Source of the DNA: Streptomyces sp. NBC_00878
GTDB lineage: Bacteria; Actinomycetota; Actinomycetes; Streptomycetales; Streptomycetaceae
Direction: 5' to 3'
Length of the DNA: 64,000 bases
NCBI RefSeq assembly: GCF_026341515.1
Contig: NZ_JAPEOK010000001.1
Coordinates: forward strand, 9,362,001 to 9,426,000
Each line of letters opens with the position of its first letter. The first letter of the stretch is position 1. Under the pieces are notes generated by a model. That model searched no databases, was not told the origin of the DNA, and was given only the letters and a program-made list of their open reading frames with translations. Positions 34,152 through 43,080 of this stretch are shown here, piece by piece. The translations under genes were made by a program, and so were the position numbers.

Positions 34152-34880
34152 ATGGAACAGCAACCGAGTGGGCCGGCACCGACTCGCATCCTGGTGGTCG
34201 ACGACGACCCCACGGTCGCCGAGGTCGTCGCCGGATACCTCGACCGGGCCGGGTACGCCGTGGACCGCGCCGGAGACGGACCGGCCGCGCTGGCCAGTGC
34301 CGCCGCGCACTGGCCCGAGCTGGTGGTGCTCGATCTGATGCTGCCCGGCATGGACGGCTTGGAGGTGTGCCGCCGGTTGCGGGCACGCGGCCCCGTGCCG
34401 GTCGTCATGCTTAGCGCCCGCGGCGACGAGGACGACCGCATCCTCGGTCTTGAGGTGGGGGCGGACGACTACGTGACCAAGCCGTTCAGCCCCCGGGAGC
34501 TGGTGCTTCGAGTGGAGTCGGTCCTGCGCCGCACGCGGCCCCGCACGGGCACGCGTTCCCACAGCGCGGCCGGACTCACCGTCGACCCGGCCGCGCGCCG
34601 CGCCACCAAGCACGGCGGCGAACTCGCCCTCACCCTGCGCGAGTTCGACCTGCTCGCGTTCTTCCTCCGGCATCCGGGCCGGGCGTACAGCCGCGAGGAC
34701 CTGATGCGGGAAGTGTGGGGCTGGGATTTCGGCGACCTCTCGACGGTCACGGTCCACGTCCGACGCCTGCGCAACAAGGTCGAGGACGATCCGGCCAGGC
34801 CCCACCTGATCCAGACGGTGTGGGGCGTCGGCTACCGATTCGACCCGGCCCGGACCGATCCCGACTGCAAGGGGGTCTGA
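34152..34880 (+). CDS. OmpR-family response regulator
   Basis: A 242-aa protein. The receiver has LVVDDDPTVAEVVAGYLDRA, phosphoacceptor Asp61 in VVLDLMLPGMDG, and Lys110 in YVTKPFSPRELVLRVE. The winged-helix effector domain runs from about residue 130 (EFDLLAFFLRHPGRAYSRED, VTVHVRRLRNKVEDDP). The histidine kinase gene follows after two bases. It lies between opposing metabolic genes and is divergent from the GT2 operon, which it may control. Confidence 0.93.
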   Translation: MEQQPSGPAPTRILVVDDDPTVAEVVAGYLDRAGYAVDRAGDGPAALASAAAHWPELVVLDLMLPGMDGLEVCRRLRARGPVPVVMLSARGDEDDRILGLEVGADDYVTKPFSPRELVLRVESVLRRTRPRTGTRSHSAAGLTVDPAARRATKHGGELALTLREFDLLAFFLRHPGRAYSREDLMREVWGWDFGDLSTVTVHVRRLRNKVEDDPARPHLIQTVWGVGYRFDPARTDPDCKGV

Positions 34881-34882
34881 CC

Positions 34883-35995
34883 ATGCGCGACACTCTGCTC
34901 ATAGCTCTGTTCGCCTTCTGTGGCGCCGGCGCGGCCGGGCTGCTCGGCGCGGGTGCGCTGTGGATGCTGCGCCGCCGTTCGCTCACCGCATCGCTTACCG
35001 TGGTGGCCGCCGTCGCCGTGACCGCGATGCTCGCGGGCACCCTGGCGGTGGCGCAGGCGATGTTCCTGTCCCCGCATGACCTGACCGTCGTGACCATGGT
35101 CGTCGCGATGGCCGCCGTCGTCTCCCTGGCCACGGCGCTGCTGCTCGGCCGCTGGGTCGTCGCCCGCAGCCGCGCCCTCCAGCTCGCCGCCCGCGACTTC
35201 GGCGACGGCGGCGACTTTGCGGCACCCCACGGTGCGGCCACCGCCGAACTCGCCGCGCTCAGCGGCGAGTTGGCCGCCACGAGCGCGAAGCTCGCCGCAT
35301 CCCGGGAGCGGGAGCGTGCATTGGAGGCCTCCCGGCGTGAACTCGTGGCCTGGATCTCGCACGATCTGCGCACCCCGCTCGCGGGCCTGCGTGCGATGGC
35401 CGAGGCGCTGGAGGACGGGGTGGCCGCCGATCCCGACCGCTATCTGCGCCAGATCCGCACCGAGGTGGAACGCCTCAACGGTATGGTGGGCGATCTCTTC
35501 GAGCTCTCTCGCATCCACGCGGGCGCCCTCGCTCTCACGCTCTCCCGCATGTCCCTGTACGACCTGGTCGGCGACGCCCTGGCAGGTGCCGACCCGCTCG
35601 CCCGCGAACACGGGGTACGGCTGGTGGGCGGCCGTGTCGAACCCGTGCCGGTGGAGGTGGACGGCAAGGAGATGAGCCGGGTCCTCGGCAACCTGCTGGT
35701 CAACGCGATCCGCCGGACACCGGCCGACGGCACGGTCGCCGTGGCGGCTGAGTGGTCTCCGGACGGCGTGGTCCTGTCCGTGACGGACGGCTGCGGCGGC
35801 ATCCCGGAGGAAGACCTGTCGCGCGTCTTCGACACCGGCTGGCGCGGCACCCACGCCCGCACGCCCCCGGCGGGCGCCGGGCTGGGCCTGGCCATCGTCC
35901 GCGGCATCGTGGAGGCCCACCAGGGCCGGGCCACCGTACGCAACATTCCCGGTGGCTGCCGTTTCGAGGTGGTGCTGCCCGCGGCCGCTTCCTGA
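34883..35995 (+). CDS. Sensor histidine kinase
   Basis: A 370-aa protein. Two or three N-terminal transmembrane helices (residues 5-95) enclose only a tiny loop, so it probably senses within or near the membrane. A HAMP-like linker follows. The DHp motif is VAWISHDLRTPLAGLRAM with His160. The catalytic domain has the N box LGNLLVNAIRR, the G1 box VTDGCGGIPEED and the G2 box GAGLGLAIVRG. It is in operon with the response regulator. Its stop codon lies in the loop of a strong hairpin terminator. Confidence 0.93.
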   Translation: MRDTLLIALFAFCGAGAAGLLGAGALWMLRRRSLTASLTVVAAVAVTAMLAGTLAVAQAMFLSPHDLTVVTMVVAMAAVVSLATALLLGRWVVARSRALQLAARDFGDGGDFAAPHGAATAELAALSGELAATSAKLAASRERERALEASRRELVAWISHDLRTPLAGLRAMAEALEDGVAADPDRYLRQIRTEVERLNGMVGDLFELSRIHAGALALTLSRMSLYDLVGDALAGADPLAREHGVRLVGGRVEPVPVEVDGKEMSRVLGNLLVNAIRRTPADGTVAVAAEWSPDGVVLSVTDGCGGIPEEDLSRVFDTGWRGTHARTPPAGAGLGLAIVRGIVEAHQGRATVRNIPGGCRFEVVLPAAAS

Positions 35996-36008
35996 AGCGG
36001 GCAGCACC
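35971..36008. terminator. Bidirectional terminator between kinase and epimerase genes
   Basis: GGTGCTGCCCGC (35971-35982) pairs with GCGGGCAGCACC (35997-36008), a perfect 12-bp stem. The kinase stop TGA (35993-35995) lies in the loop. It sits at the 3' ends of two convergent genes. Confidence 0.8.
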
Positions 36009-36024
36009 ACCGGTCCAAGGGAGG

Positions 36025-37026
36025 CTACGCGCCACGCATCCCGGCCCGCGCGAACTTCCGCATGCCGTCCGCGAAGCCGACCTCCGGCTTCCATCCCATC
36101 TCCGCCCGCAGCCGGGACGAGTCCGCCGTGATGTGCCGCACGTCGCCCAGCCGGTACTCGCCGGTCACGACCGGCTCGGGCCCGCCGTACGCCGCGGCCA
36201 GCGCCCTCGCCATCTCTCCGACGGTGTGCGGCTCACCGCTGCCGGTGTTGTACGCGGTGAGCGCTCCTACGGCCGAATCCGCCTCCAGCGCCGTCGCGTT
36301 GGCCGTCGCCACGTCCCGTACGTGCACGAAGTCCCGCCGTTGTCGACCGTCCTCGTACACCCGCGGGGCCTCACCGCGGGCGAGCGCCGAACGGAAGAAG
36401 GAGGCGACTCCGGCGTACGGCGTGTCCTGGGGCATCCGGGGCCCGTACACGTTGTGGTAGCGCAACGACACCGCCGAGCCGTCCGTCGAGCGCGCCCATG
36501 CGGCGGCCAGATGTTCCTGGGCGAGCTTGGTGGTGGCGTACACGTTGCGGGGGTCCATCGGCGCGTCCTCGCCGACCAGTCCCGGTGACAACTCCTTCCC
36601 GCACACCGGGCACCGCGGCTCGAAACGCCCGGCCGCCAGGTCGGTGACGGCCCGGGGCCCGGGCCGTACCACCGCGTGCCGCGGGCAGGTGTACCTGCCC
36701 TCGCCGTAGACGACCATCGAGCCGGCCAGCACCAGGCGCCGGACGCCCTGTCCGGCCATGGCCGTGAGCAGTACGGCGGTGCCGAGGTCGTTGCGGGAGA
36801 CGTACTCCGCCGCGTCGGCGAATCCGGTACCCAGGCCGACCATCGCCGCCTGATGGCACACGGCGTCCACACCGGCCAGGGCACGGGCAACCGCCTTCGG
36901 GTCCCGGACGTCCGCGTCAGGATCATCACGCACGTCAAACACGACTGGCTCGTGCCCGCGCGCCTCAAGCGCCTCGACGACATGGGACCCGATGAACCCG
37001 GCACCGCCGGTGACCAGTACTCGCAT
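36025..37026 (-). CDS. NAD-dependent nucleotide-sugar epimerase/dehydratase with a zinc-type insert
   Basis: A 333-aa extended SDR. The NAD motif is RVLVTGGAGFIGSHVVEALE. The catalytic Tyr163 and Lys167 are in NVYATTKLAQEHLAAAW. The C-terminal sugar-binding part includes RRDFVHVRDVATANATAL and YNTGSGEPHTVGEMARALA. An insertion between residues about 130 and 155 carries TCPRHAVV and RCPVCGKE, four ligands that could hold a zinc ion. It probably makes a modified nucleotide sugar for the nearby glycosyltransferases, although it faces them across the kinase gene. Confidence 0.9.
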   Translation of the reverse strand: MRVLVTGGAGFIGSHVVEALEARGHEPVVFDVRDDPDADVRDPKAVARALAGVDAVCHQAAMVGLGTGFADAAEYVSRNDLGTAVLLTAMAGQGVRRLVLAGSMVVYGEGRYTCPRHAVVRPGPRAVTDLAAGRFEPRCPVCGKELSPGLVGEDAPMDPRNVYATTKLAQEHLAAAWARSTDGSAVSLRYHNVYGPRMPQDTPYAGVASFFRSALARGEAPRVYEDGRQRRDFVHVRDVATANATALEADSAVGALTAYNTGSGEPHTVGEMARALAAAYGGPEPVVTGEYRLGDVRHITADSSRLRAEMGWKPEVGFADGMRKFARAGMRGA

Positions 37027-37260
37027 GCGCCCACGTTAGGGCGGCACAACCGTCGCACCCCCGGGCCGCGCGCACCACGTCACGAGTCCGTAAGGGAAAC
37101 AAGACAACAGACGCGACCTGCCGAGCCGTCCCCATGCCCGCACGCGTACCCCCGTGCCGTGGCGTAAGGATTTCGTCACCGGCCACCCCAGCCCGGACGG
37201 CCCTCTTTTCCGTTGAATAGGAAGTGACGAGGTAACTCCCGGAACGGAAAGGGGAACGGC

Positions 37261-37818
37261 ATGGGGCGCGTGCGGGTGGGGCCGTTGGCCATCGGGGTGC
37301 TGGTGGCGGTGGTTGTAGGGGTAGGTGCCGGGCTGTACTGGTTCCAGCCGTGGAAGCTCTGGCAGGACGAGACGGTGACGGAGGCCCTGCCCGGCGTCGA
37401 AGAGCCCTCCCGGGCCCCGGAAGCGAAGCCCGGGACATCTTCCTCCCCTTCGGCGCCGCCCGGGCCCGTGACGCTGGCGAGTGGTGAGCTGATCAGCCAC
37501 GAGCACACGACATCGGGCACGGTGAAGCTCGTACGTCTGGCCGATGGCTCCCACGTCGTGCGACTGGAGAGCCTTGACACCAGCAACGGGCCGGACTTGC
37601 GTGTATGGCTGACCGACGCGCCGGTCAAGCAGGGGCGGGCCGGCTGGCACCTCTTCGACGACGGCAAGTACGCCAGCCTCGGCAAGCTCAAAGGCAACAA
37701 AGGCAGTCAGAACTACGCCCTGCCGGAAGACGTCGATCCGTCCCGCTACAGCAGCGTCAGCATCTGGTGCGACCGCTTCGACGTCTCCTTCGGCGCCGCC
37801 GAACTCATCCGCGGCTGA
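37261..37818 (+). CDS. DM13-domain membrane-anchored protein
   Basis: A 185-aa protein with AAAGGGG upstream of the ATG. One N-terminal transmembrane helix (residues 7-25) is followed by a Pro/Ser linker. A DM13 domain fills residues 75-185, including LVRLADGSHVVRLESLDTSN, PDLRVWLTDAPVKQG, then YALPEDVDPSRYSSVSIWCD with the conserved cysteine. DM13 domains are proposed to handle electrons or radicals outside the membrane, so a link to the nearby molybdopterin redox protein is possible. A hairpin terminator follows. Confidence 0.88.
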   Translation: MGRVRVGPLAIGVLVAVVVGVGAGLYWFQPWKLWQDETVTEALPGVEEPSRAPEAKPGTSSSPSAPPGPVTLASGELISHEHTTSGTVKLVRLADGSHVVRLESLDTSNGPDLRVWLTDAPVKQGRAGWHLFDDGKYASLGKLKGNKGSQNYALPEDVDPSRYSSVSIWCDRFDVSFGAAELIRG

Positions 37819-37843
37819 AGGAAGTCCACGATGATGCCGCGAG

Positions 37844-37864
37844 CCGGCACCAATCCGGTGCCGG
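37844..37864 (+). terminator. Hairpin terminator after the DM13 gene
   Basis: CCGGCACC (37844-37851) pairs with GGTGCCGG (37857-37864) across the loop AATCC. It lies 26 bases after the stop. Confidence 0.75.
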
Positions 37865-38159
37865 AACCGCTCTGCTGAGGCGGGGTGGGCCTGCCGCCCC
37901 AAAGGGAAGAAAGGGGTGCTCCCTCATCCGTTCCCGGGGCGGCGAAGGCTGGCCTGTGGTGCGATAGTGACGAGAGGTTTGCCGAGTACCTGTGTTGTGG
38001 ACCAGGTCGGCATAGGCCTGGAGTGTCTGCGGTTAGGGCCCCGGCCTCGGACCGTGGAAGGCGCTGGTCTGATGACACGCCGCCTCACCCGCCAGAAGAA
38101 GAGTCCGGCCCCTGCCCATCACCCCACCAGCACGGACTCAAGCGGCCTGACCAGCCCGG

Positions 38160-38624
38160 TCACATCAGATGGCCCGCCGGACCCCCGCCGGGGTCGTCGG
38201 CCAGCACAATCGCGGCCTTCACGCGCTTGCCCACCGGCTCGCGCCGCACCTCGAAACTGCGGCACACCGCCATCGCGATCTCCAGGCCATGCTGCCCGAC
38301 CCGGCCCGGAGCAGCAGGACAGGCCGCCGGCAGTGTCGGATCGGTGTCCCACACGCTGATCTCCACGGCACCGTCGCTGAGCTCCAGGTCCAGCAGGCAC
38401 GGTCCGGGCGCGTACTTATAGGCGTTGGTCACCAACTCGCTGACCACCAGTTCCACCATGCCCATCGCACGCTCCGACACTGGGAGCCCGTGAACGGCCT
38501 GCACCTCGGCCATGAAACGGCGGGCCGAATGCCGGGCCTCCGCGATCGGCTCGCTGCCGTCCAAGGCCATGACGGACAGGATCGGGTAGCTGGCTAGCGC
38601 CTCATATTCGTCCTCATGCACCAC
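38160..38624 (-). CDS. Anti-sigma-type ATP-binding regulator (HATPase_c)
   Basis: A 154-aa protein from GTG 38624; GTG 38621 is adjacent. It has the Bergerat fold of RsbW/SpoIIAB-like proteins common in Streptomyces: ARRFMAEVQAVHGL, ELVVSELVTNAYKYAPGPCL with the N box, ISVWDTDPTLPAA with the G1 box, and GQHGLEIAMAV with the G2 box. It should bind sigma factors or STAS proteins by phosphorylation-based partner switching. It is monocistronic; STAS proteins elsewhere in the window (15681, 62205) are possible partners. Confidence 0.87.
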   Translation of the reverse strand: MVHEDEYEALASYPILSVMALDGSEPIAEARHSARRFMAEVQAVHGLPVSERAMGMVELVVSELVTNAYKYAPGPCLLDLELSDGAVEISVWDTDPTLPAACPAAPGRVGQHGLEIAMAVCRSFEVRREPVGKRVKAAIVLADDPGGGPAGHLM

Positions 38625-39153
38625 TGAGCCACACCGCCACCCTCGTCCTGAGCAACACGGGTACCGGCGCCCGCATACCCCTGAAACGGCGCCGCACACC
38701 AGACCTGAAATCGGAAGATCCGACCCTGACATGCACGGTCGCCTCGCCGACCGGCTGACCGGCAGCCACTGACCGGGTCGGCCGTCCTCGCCGACCACGG
38801 ACGCCGTGGGGAGGGCGGTCTCTCTTTCCCGCAACCCCGGCCCGGAACCGTGCTCTGACGGCCCAGGCCTGGCCCGCGCTGATCACTGGCACCGCCCTGG
38901 CGCGGCGCTCGGGTCTGGAAGCAGTCGCCGGGGTGACGGGCACGGCACGGCCCTACTCCCTCAGATGTTCTCGTGTTCAGAGCGCGGACCGACGCTGCCA
39001 CCGTGATGAACAGCGACCTCACCATCTCGGCGAGGGCACGGACTCCAGCCCGCCGGCCCGTTACCCGGCCCTGCGGACTGCCCATCGTCAGGACGTACCG
39101 GGGCCGTTGTGGTGCCGTCCTCCGAGCGGGGTGCCTCAGCCGGCAATGGCCGC
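38625..39153. other. 529-base gap
   Basis: Nothing convincing was seen. Minus-strand frames here lack recognisable domains. The region must contain the promoter of the HATPase gene. Confidence 0.45.
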
Positions 39154-39675
39154 CTACGAAGATGGCCTCGCGGAGGCGGATTCGCGCGGGAAATGAGATG
39201 CGGTGGACAGCTCACGGGGCGCTTCCTCCAGCCGCTGCACGGTGGTGTCGTCCGAGGTGTCACGCGGGAGGTCCCCGCCGGTGGACAGCAGTGACCAGGC
39301 CCCGAGAGCCAGAGCGATCGCGGCCGCTGTGGAAGCCACGCGGCCGACGCGCCGGAGCCTGGCTCGGCCGTCCAGGTCCCGCCAGGCCGGTTCGGGCCAC
39401 GGGCCCTCCGGCTGCCACAGGTCGCCAACCGCGTGAGTACCGCATTCCGCCGGCTCGATGTGCGGACGACACGCCCGCCGATCAGTTCTTCCGACGTCAA
39501 AAGGCCGGAGGCGCAGTCCTTGGGCCCGTTCCAGCGCGGAGGGCTCCCTGAGAGCCGACTGGCGGATGGCATGCTCACTGTCGGTGAGGAACTTCAGCCA
39601 GACCTCCTCGGGCCGGGACGGCACGCCGTCCGGCTCTTCGGGCGGCCCATCGCCGCCCCGCCCTTGGATGTTCAC
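39154..39675 (-). CDS. Streptomyces hypothetical protein with one membrane helix
   Basis: A 173-aa protein. The start is GTG 39675, with AGAGGGG three bases upstream; a longer form from 39699 is less likely. The N-terminal half is hydrophilic (PEEVWLKFLTDSEHAIRQSA, a DSE-x-x-I-R-x-S motif). Then come WRDLDGRARLRRVGRVAST and one transmembrane helix (AAAIALALGAWSLLS). I know this pattern as a Streptomyces family without assigned function. The basic RARLRRVGRV segment before the helix sets the topology, with the N-terminus in the cytoplasm. Confidence 0.78.
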   Translation of the reverse strand: MNIQGRGGDGPPEEPDGVPSRPEEVWLKFLTDSEHAIRQSALREPSALERAQGLRLRPFDVGRTDRRACRPHIEPAECGTHAVGDLWQPEGPWPEPAWRDLDGRARLRRVGRVASTAAAIALALGAWSLLSTGGDLPRDTSDDTTVQRLEEAPRELSTASHFPRESASARPSS

Positions 39676-40507
39676 GGTCCCCTCTCCCCCTGCGTTCACG
39701 CTTTACAGGCGGCACAGGCTTCGCCCCGTGAAGTGCCGCGCGGCTCCGTGACCTGTGGAGCGTCATCGATCCTGATGTCGCGGAACCGTGGGAGGCGAGC
39801 CCGCCGACGGCCGGAATGCCGGCTCGTGCCGCATAATTCTGCCGCTGTACCTCCTGGGCGCCGAACAGCAATCGGCCGTCGGCTCGCCCCCGACTCAATA
39901 ATTGCACAGTGCAAAATGAGATAGCTAGCCATTCCGGTCCGCTTCTCGTGACGTGCGCCCGACTGCTTCCGGCGACGGAGCGCGTTCCCGGGTGGTGGCC
40001 GGTGGATGTCGCGGCCCCGGGGGCGCGGACCTTGCGAGAGCTGACGCGGCCGTGAAATCCGCCCTGCCTCGCTCGCCCCAGAGGTGACTCTGATTCCGCC
40101 TGCTCACCCCGAGGGGCTGAAGCTATTGCAGGGTTCGCGCCTCTCCCCGGACCGGGGCAATGGCCGGTATCACTGATCAACAGTTGGTGCGGCCGGTGTA
40201 GCGCAACAGGAGCAGCGGTCTCCCGAAGGGTGGGCCGGCCCTGTGTGAAAGAACAGGATCGGCGGCCGCGCGGTCAGGTGCCGTCATCCGTGGGGGAGTT
40301 GGGGAGGGCTGCAGGGTGCGGTTTCTCTGGGTGTCATCGCTGCCTGCCGCAGGCCGGGAATGTCGGCTACCGATCTCGATTAGTCAAAGGTCCAGGGTTG
40401 AAAGCCGTCGCAGGCGAGCAACCTTTGCATAGCCTAAAGGTGGGAGAGGGTCGCCTGCGGAGGTGAGGGGGCGGCTCTCGAAGCGCTGCGACCCGCTGGA
40501 GTACGTC
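39676..40507. other. 832-base gap with a palindromic operator-like site
   Basis: No convincing gene was found; a 78-codon minus-strand frame at 39696-39932 was considered and not accepted. The notable element is the TTGCACAGTGCAA palindrome at 39902. Composition is less GC-rich around 39830-39930, as expected of a regulatory region. Confidence 0.5.
39902..39914. promoter_or_regulatory. MarR-type palindromic operator candidate 1
   Basis: TTGCACAGTGCAA is a perfect palindrome (6-bp arms around A). It has the same form as the site at 42222 next to a MarR gene. Confidence 0.5.
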
Positions 40508-41596
40508 ATGACCGACCGGAAGCCGTCATCGAACTGGACGGTGCTGTCCTGGACGCCGACCGTGGTGATGGCGGTGGTGGCGAGCGTGGACGTGGTCGCC
40601 GGACCCGGAGTGGGTCTGTTGCCGCTGGTGTCGCTCGGACCGGCCTTCTCGGGGCTGATCGGAGGATGGCGCCGCACGGCCGGGACCGGTGTGGCAGCGC
40701 TGCTGCTGTGTGTGGGGCTCGGCTTCTACAACGGGCAGTTCGACGAGAGCCGGGGCTTCGCGGCCCTCGGGTCGGTGGCGGGCGTGACTGGTGTGGGGAT
40801 CGCGGCGGCTGTGATGCGTTCGCGCCGGGAGGCGGAGCTGGCCAGCGTCCGGTCGATCGCTGAGGTGGCCCAGCGGGTGCTGTTGCGGCCGGTGCCGTTG
40901 ACCGCGGGTCCGCTGCAGGCGGCTGTGTCGTACACCTCGGCGGTCGCGGAGGCGCGTATCGGCGGGGATCTGTACGAGGTGGTGGCCTCGCCGCACGGTA
41001 TCCGGGTGATCGTGGGTGATGTGCAGGGCAAAGGCCTGGCCGCGGTGGAGACGGCTGCCGTGGTGCTCGGCGCCTTCCGGGAGGCGGCGCACGACGAGCC
41101 GGACCTGGTCGGGCTCGGCGAGCGCCTGGAGCGGAGCGTGGCCCGGGAGCTGGAGGGTGAGAAGTTCGTCACCGCGATCCTTGCTGAGATCGGCGCACGC
41201 CATGAGGTCGTCTTCCTCAATTACGGTCATCCGGCGCCGATGGTGGTACGTCGGGACGGCGCCGTCGACTTCCCGCAGCCGCCCGCCCATGCCCTTCCGC
41301 TGGGGCTGGGCGCACACGGCGGCGAGGACCCGAAGTCCTATCGGGTGGACTTCGCGCCGGGTGAGCAGCTCCTGCTGTACACCGACGGCGTCACCGAGGC
41401 CCGGAACGAGGACGGCCACTTCTATCCCGTCGGGGAACGCGCGCACCTGCTGAAGGACCCTGACGCACACCGCGCCCTGGAGGCTCTGCGCGCGGACCTG
41501 GCCCAGCATGCCGGCGGCCCGCCACACGACGACGCCGCGATGCTCCTGCTCCGGTACCACGGTCATGAGGAAGGAAAATCTGCCCCCATCACGTGA
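40508..41596 (+). CDS. Membrane-anchored SpoIIE/PP2C-type serine phosphatase
   Basis: A 362-aa protein; the ATG has GGAG six bases upstream. The N-terminus holds about three transmembrane helices (VVMAVVASVDVVAGPGVGLL, AGTGVAALLLCVGLGF, AALGSVAGVTGVGIAAAVM). A PP2C-SpoIIE domain follows from about residue 125: EARIGGDLYEVVASPHGIRV and IVGDVQGKGLAAVETAAVV with the metal aspartates, then LLLYTDGVTEARNEDGHFYP and PPHDDAAMLLLRY. It should dephosphorylate STAS antagonists and so release sigma factors. No regulatory domain other than the membrane part is seen. Confidence 0.92.
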   Translation: MTDRKPSSNWTVLSWTPTVVMAVVASVDVVAGPGVGLLPLVSLGPAFSGLIGGWRRTAGTGVAALLLCVGLGFYNGQFDESRGFAALGSVAGVTGVGIAAAVMRSRREAELASVRSIAEVAQRVLLRPVPLTAGPLQAAVSYTSAVAEARIGGDLYEVVASPHGIRVIVGDVQGKGLAAVETAAVVLGAFREAAHDEPDLVGLGERLERSVARELEGEKFVTAILAEIGARHEVVFLNYGHPAPMVVRRDGAVDFPQPPAHALPLGLGAHGGEDPKSYRVDFAPGEQLLLYTDGVTEARNEDGHFYPVGERAHLLKDPDAHRALEALRADLAQHAGGPPHDDAAMLLLRYHGHEEGKSAPIT

Positions 41597-41630
41597 GCGA
41601 GCAGCGACTTCGGCACGGTAGAAAGGACAC

Positions 41631-42167
41631 ATGTCAGAGCGCGAGACCCCCGCGGGGGCGATGGACGATGTTCACACGGTGAGCCGTGCGGTGCTGACCG
41701 CAACCCGGCTGTTGGTGGCGGTCTCCGCGCGCTCTCTCGCCGCCGTTGAGGAGGGGGTGACGCTGCCGCAGTTCCGGATGCTGGTAGTGCTGGCCACACG
41801 TGGGGCCACCAAGCTGGTCACGCTGGCCGAACTGCTCCAGGTGGCGCCGTCCACCGCGATGCGGATGGTGGACCGGCTGATCGCGGCCGGGCTCGCCGAC
41901 CGGCAGACCAACCCCGCCAACCGTCGTGAGACCCTGCTGCAGCTGACGGACGAGGGGCGACGCACGGTCGAGGACGTCACCGCCCGGCGCCACGCCGAGA
42001 TCGCCGCGATCGTCGAACGGCTGACCCCGACACAGCGACTGGCACTCATCGAGGCCCTTGCCGCCTTCAACGAGGCCGGGGGAGAGCCACCAGCGATGAC
42101 GCTGGAAGACGTGGAGCCGTATCCGCTGGGCTGGGCGGTGCATCTCCCAGTGGCCCGCGACGCCTGA
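41631..42167 (+). CDS. MarR-family transcriptional regulator
   Basis: A 178-aa protein with AAAGGA upstream of the ATG. The winged helix is clear: LPQFRMLVVLATRGATKLVT, LAELLQVAPSTAMRMVDRL (recognition helix) and RRETLLQLTDEGRRTVED (wing), with dimerisation helices on each side. The C-terminal 25 residues (EDVEPYPLGWAVHLPVA) are an extension. A perfect palindrome TTGCATAATGCAA lies 55 bases after the stop. This is a likely autoregulator that also acts on the gene beyond. Confidence 0.9.
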   Translation: MSERETPAGAMDDVHTVSRAVLTATRLLVAVSARSLAAVEEGVTLPQFRMLVVLATRGATKLVTLAELLQVAPSTAMRMVDRLIAAGLADRQTNPANRRETLLQLTDEGRRTVEDVTARRHAEIAAIVERLTPTQRLALIEALAAFNEAGGEPPAMTLEDVEPYPLGWAVHLPVARDA

Positions 42168-42221
42168 CCTGCCCGCCACGCCCTCAAAATTCTGGCCGGT
42201 CTTCTCCGTCTCTGGCGCATT

Positions 42222-42234
42222 TTGCATAATGCAA
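42222..42234. promoter_or_regulatory. MarR-type palindromic operator candidate 2
   Basis: TTGCATAATGCAA is a perfect palindrome located between the MarR gene and the membrane-protein gene at 42366. It matches TTGCACAGTGCAA at 39902 in all but the two symmetric positions. Confidence 0.6.
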
Positions 42235-42365
42235 GGCAGTGATGCGCGGCCGACCTGGCCGCCGTCTTCCGGCGATGCGGGCCGCCCGCGCATGCCCGGC
42301 CGGGGCCGGTGCGGATCGTCTGCCTGCCACGCCAGGACGGCGGGATGCGGAGAGGGGAGAGGCGC

Positions 42366-42788
42366 ATGCGCCGACGACGTCGCCCCCTGCCCGTACCGGA
42401 GCCGCACTTGATGACGCACTTGCGGACCACGGTGTGGGGGCCGGCCGAGTTCGTCGGTCTGCCGCCGAGGCGGCTGGCCGTGGAAGGGCTCCTGGCCGGG
42501 TGCGCGGGAGCGGGGGCGATCGTCGGCACTTCGGTCGCCGGTGCCTGGTACGGGGTGCCTGGGTTGGTGGACGGTGAGGGCGGACTGGTGTGTGCCGCCG
42601 CGCTCGCCGTCGTGTACGACTCGAAGGGGCGGGTGCCTCCACGTGGCGTGGAGCCCGGAGGATCCGACCCGGGCCCTCTTCACGGTCTGGGCGGCTGGAC
42701 CGCCGCGCTCGTCGCCGGTTGCGCGGTCGCCGTCGTACGCTCCTACCGGCTCGGGGCGTCCGGCCAGGACGGAGTCGGCGGCCCGTGA
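42366..42788 (+). CDS. Small membrane protein downstream of MarR
   Basis: A 140-aa protein with GAGAGG just upstream of ATG 42366. A basic start (MRRRRRPLPVPEPHLM) precedes a GPAEFVGLPPRRLAVEGLLA segment. Two hydrophobic helices follow (residues about 38-60, and GGWTAALVAGCAVAVVRSY near the end). No catalytic motif is seen. The palindrome 131 bases upstream suggests that the MarR regulator controls it, perhaps as an export or stress-membrane protein. Moderately sure that it is a real gene. Confidence 0.55.
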   Translation: MRRRRRPLPVPEPHLMTHLRTTVWGPAEFVGLPPRRLAVEGLLAGCAGAGAIVGTSVAGAWYGVPGLVDGEGGLVCAAALAVVYDSKGRVPPRGVEPGGSDPGPLHGLGGWTAALVAGCAVAVVRSYRLGASGQDGVGGP

Positions 42789-43080
42789 TCATCAGGCCGT
42801 CGGGGTGGGCGCTGGGGAGGTCACGCCGCCGTGGAAGTTCGGCAGGTCCAGGCCCCGGCTTGAGGGCGAAGAACGGGCCGAACTGCCGTGCCACTGTCAC
42901 CCGGGCTACCGCTACGGCTCCGAGACCCAGCAGACGATTCTCCTGCCTGAGGCGGTCCGTCTGGGCGGCCCTACTCCGCCAGGTCTGTCCAGCCTTTGGT
43001 GTCGCCGAGAGCGGTGAGATGCCGCAGACTCCCATATAGGGCCCATATCGACGTGGTGGTCTGCGGAGAAGGTGACCAGT

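Noticed and set aside
39696..39932. 78-codon minus-strand frame containing the TTGCACAGTGCAA palindrome
   Set aside because: No ribosome binding site and no family resemblance; the palindrome is better read as an operator.
43028..43055. Near-palindrome around CATATAGGGCCCATATC
   Set aside because: The arms do not pair perfectly and no second copy was found; it may only be the TerC promoter.
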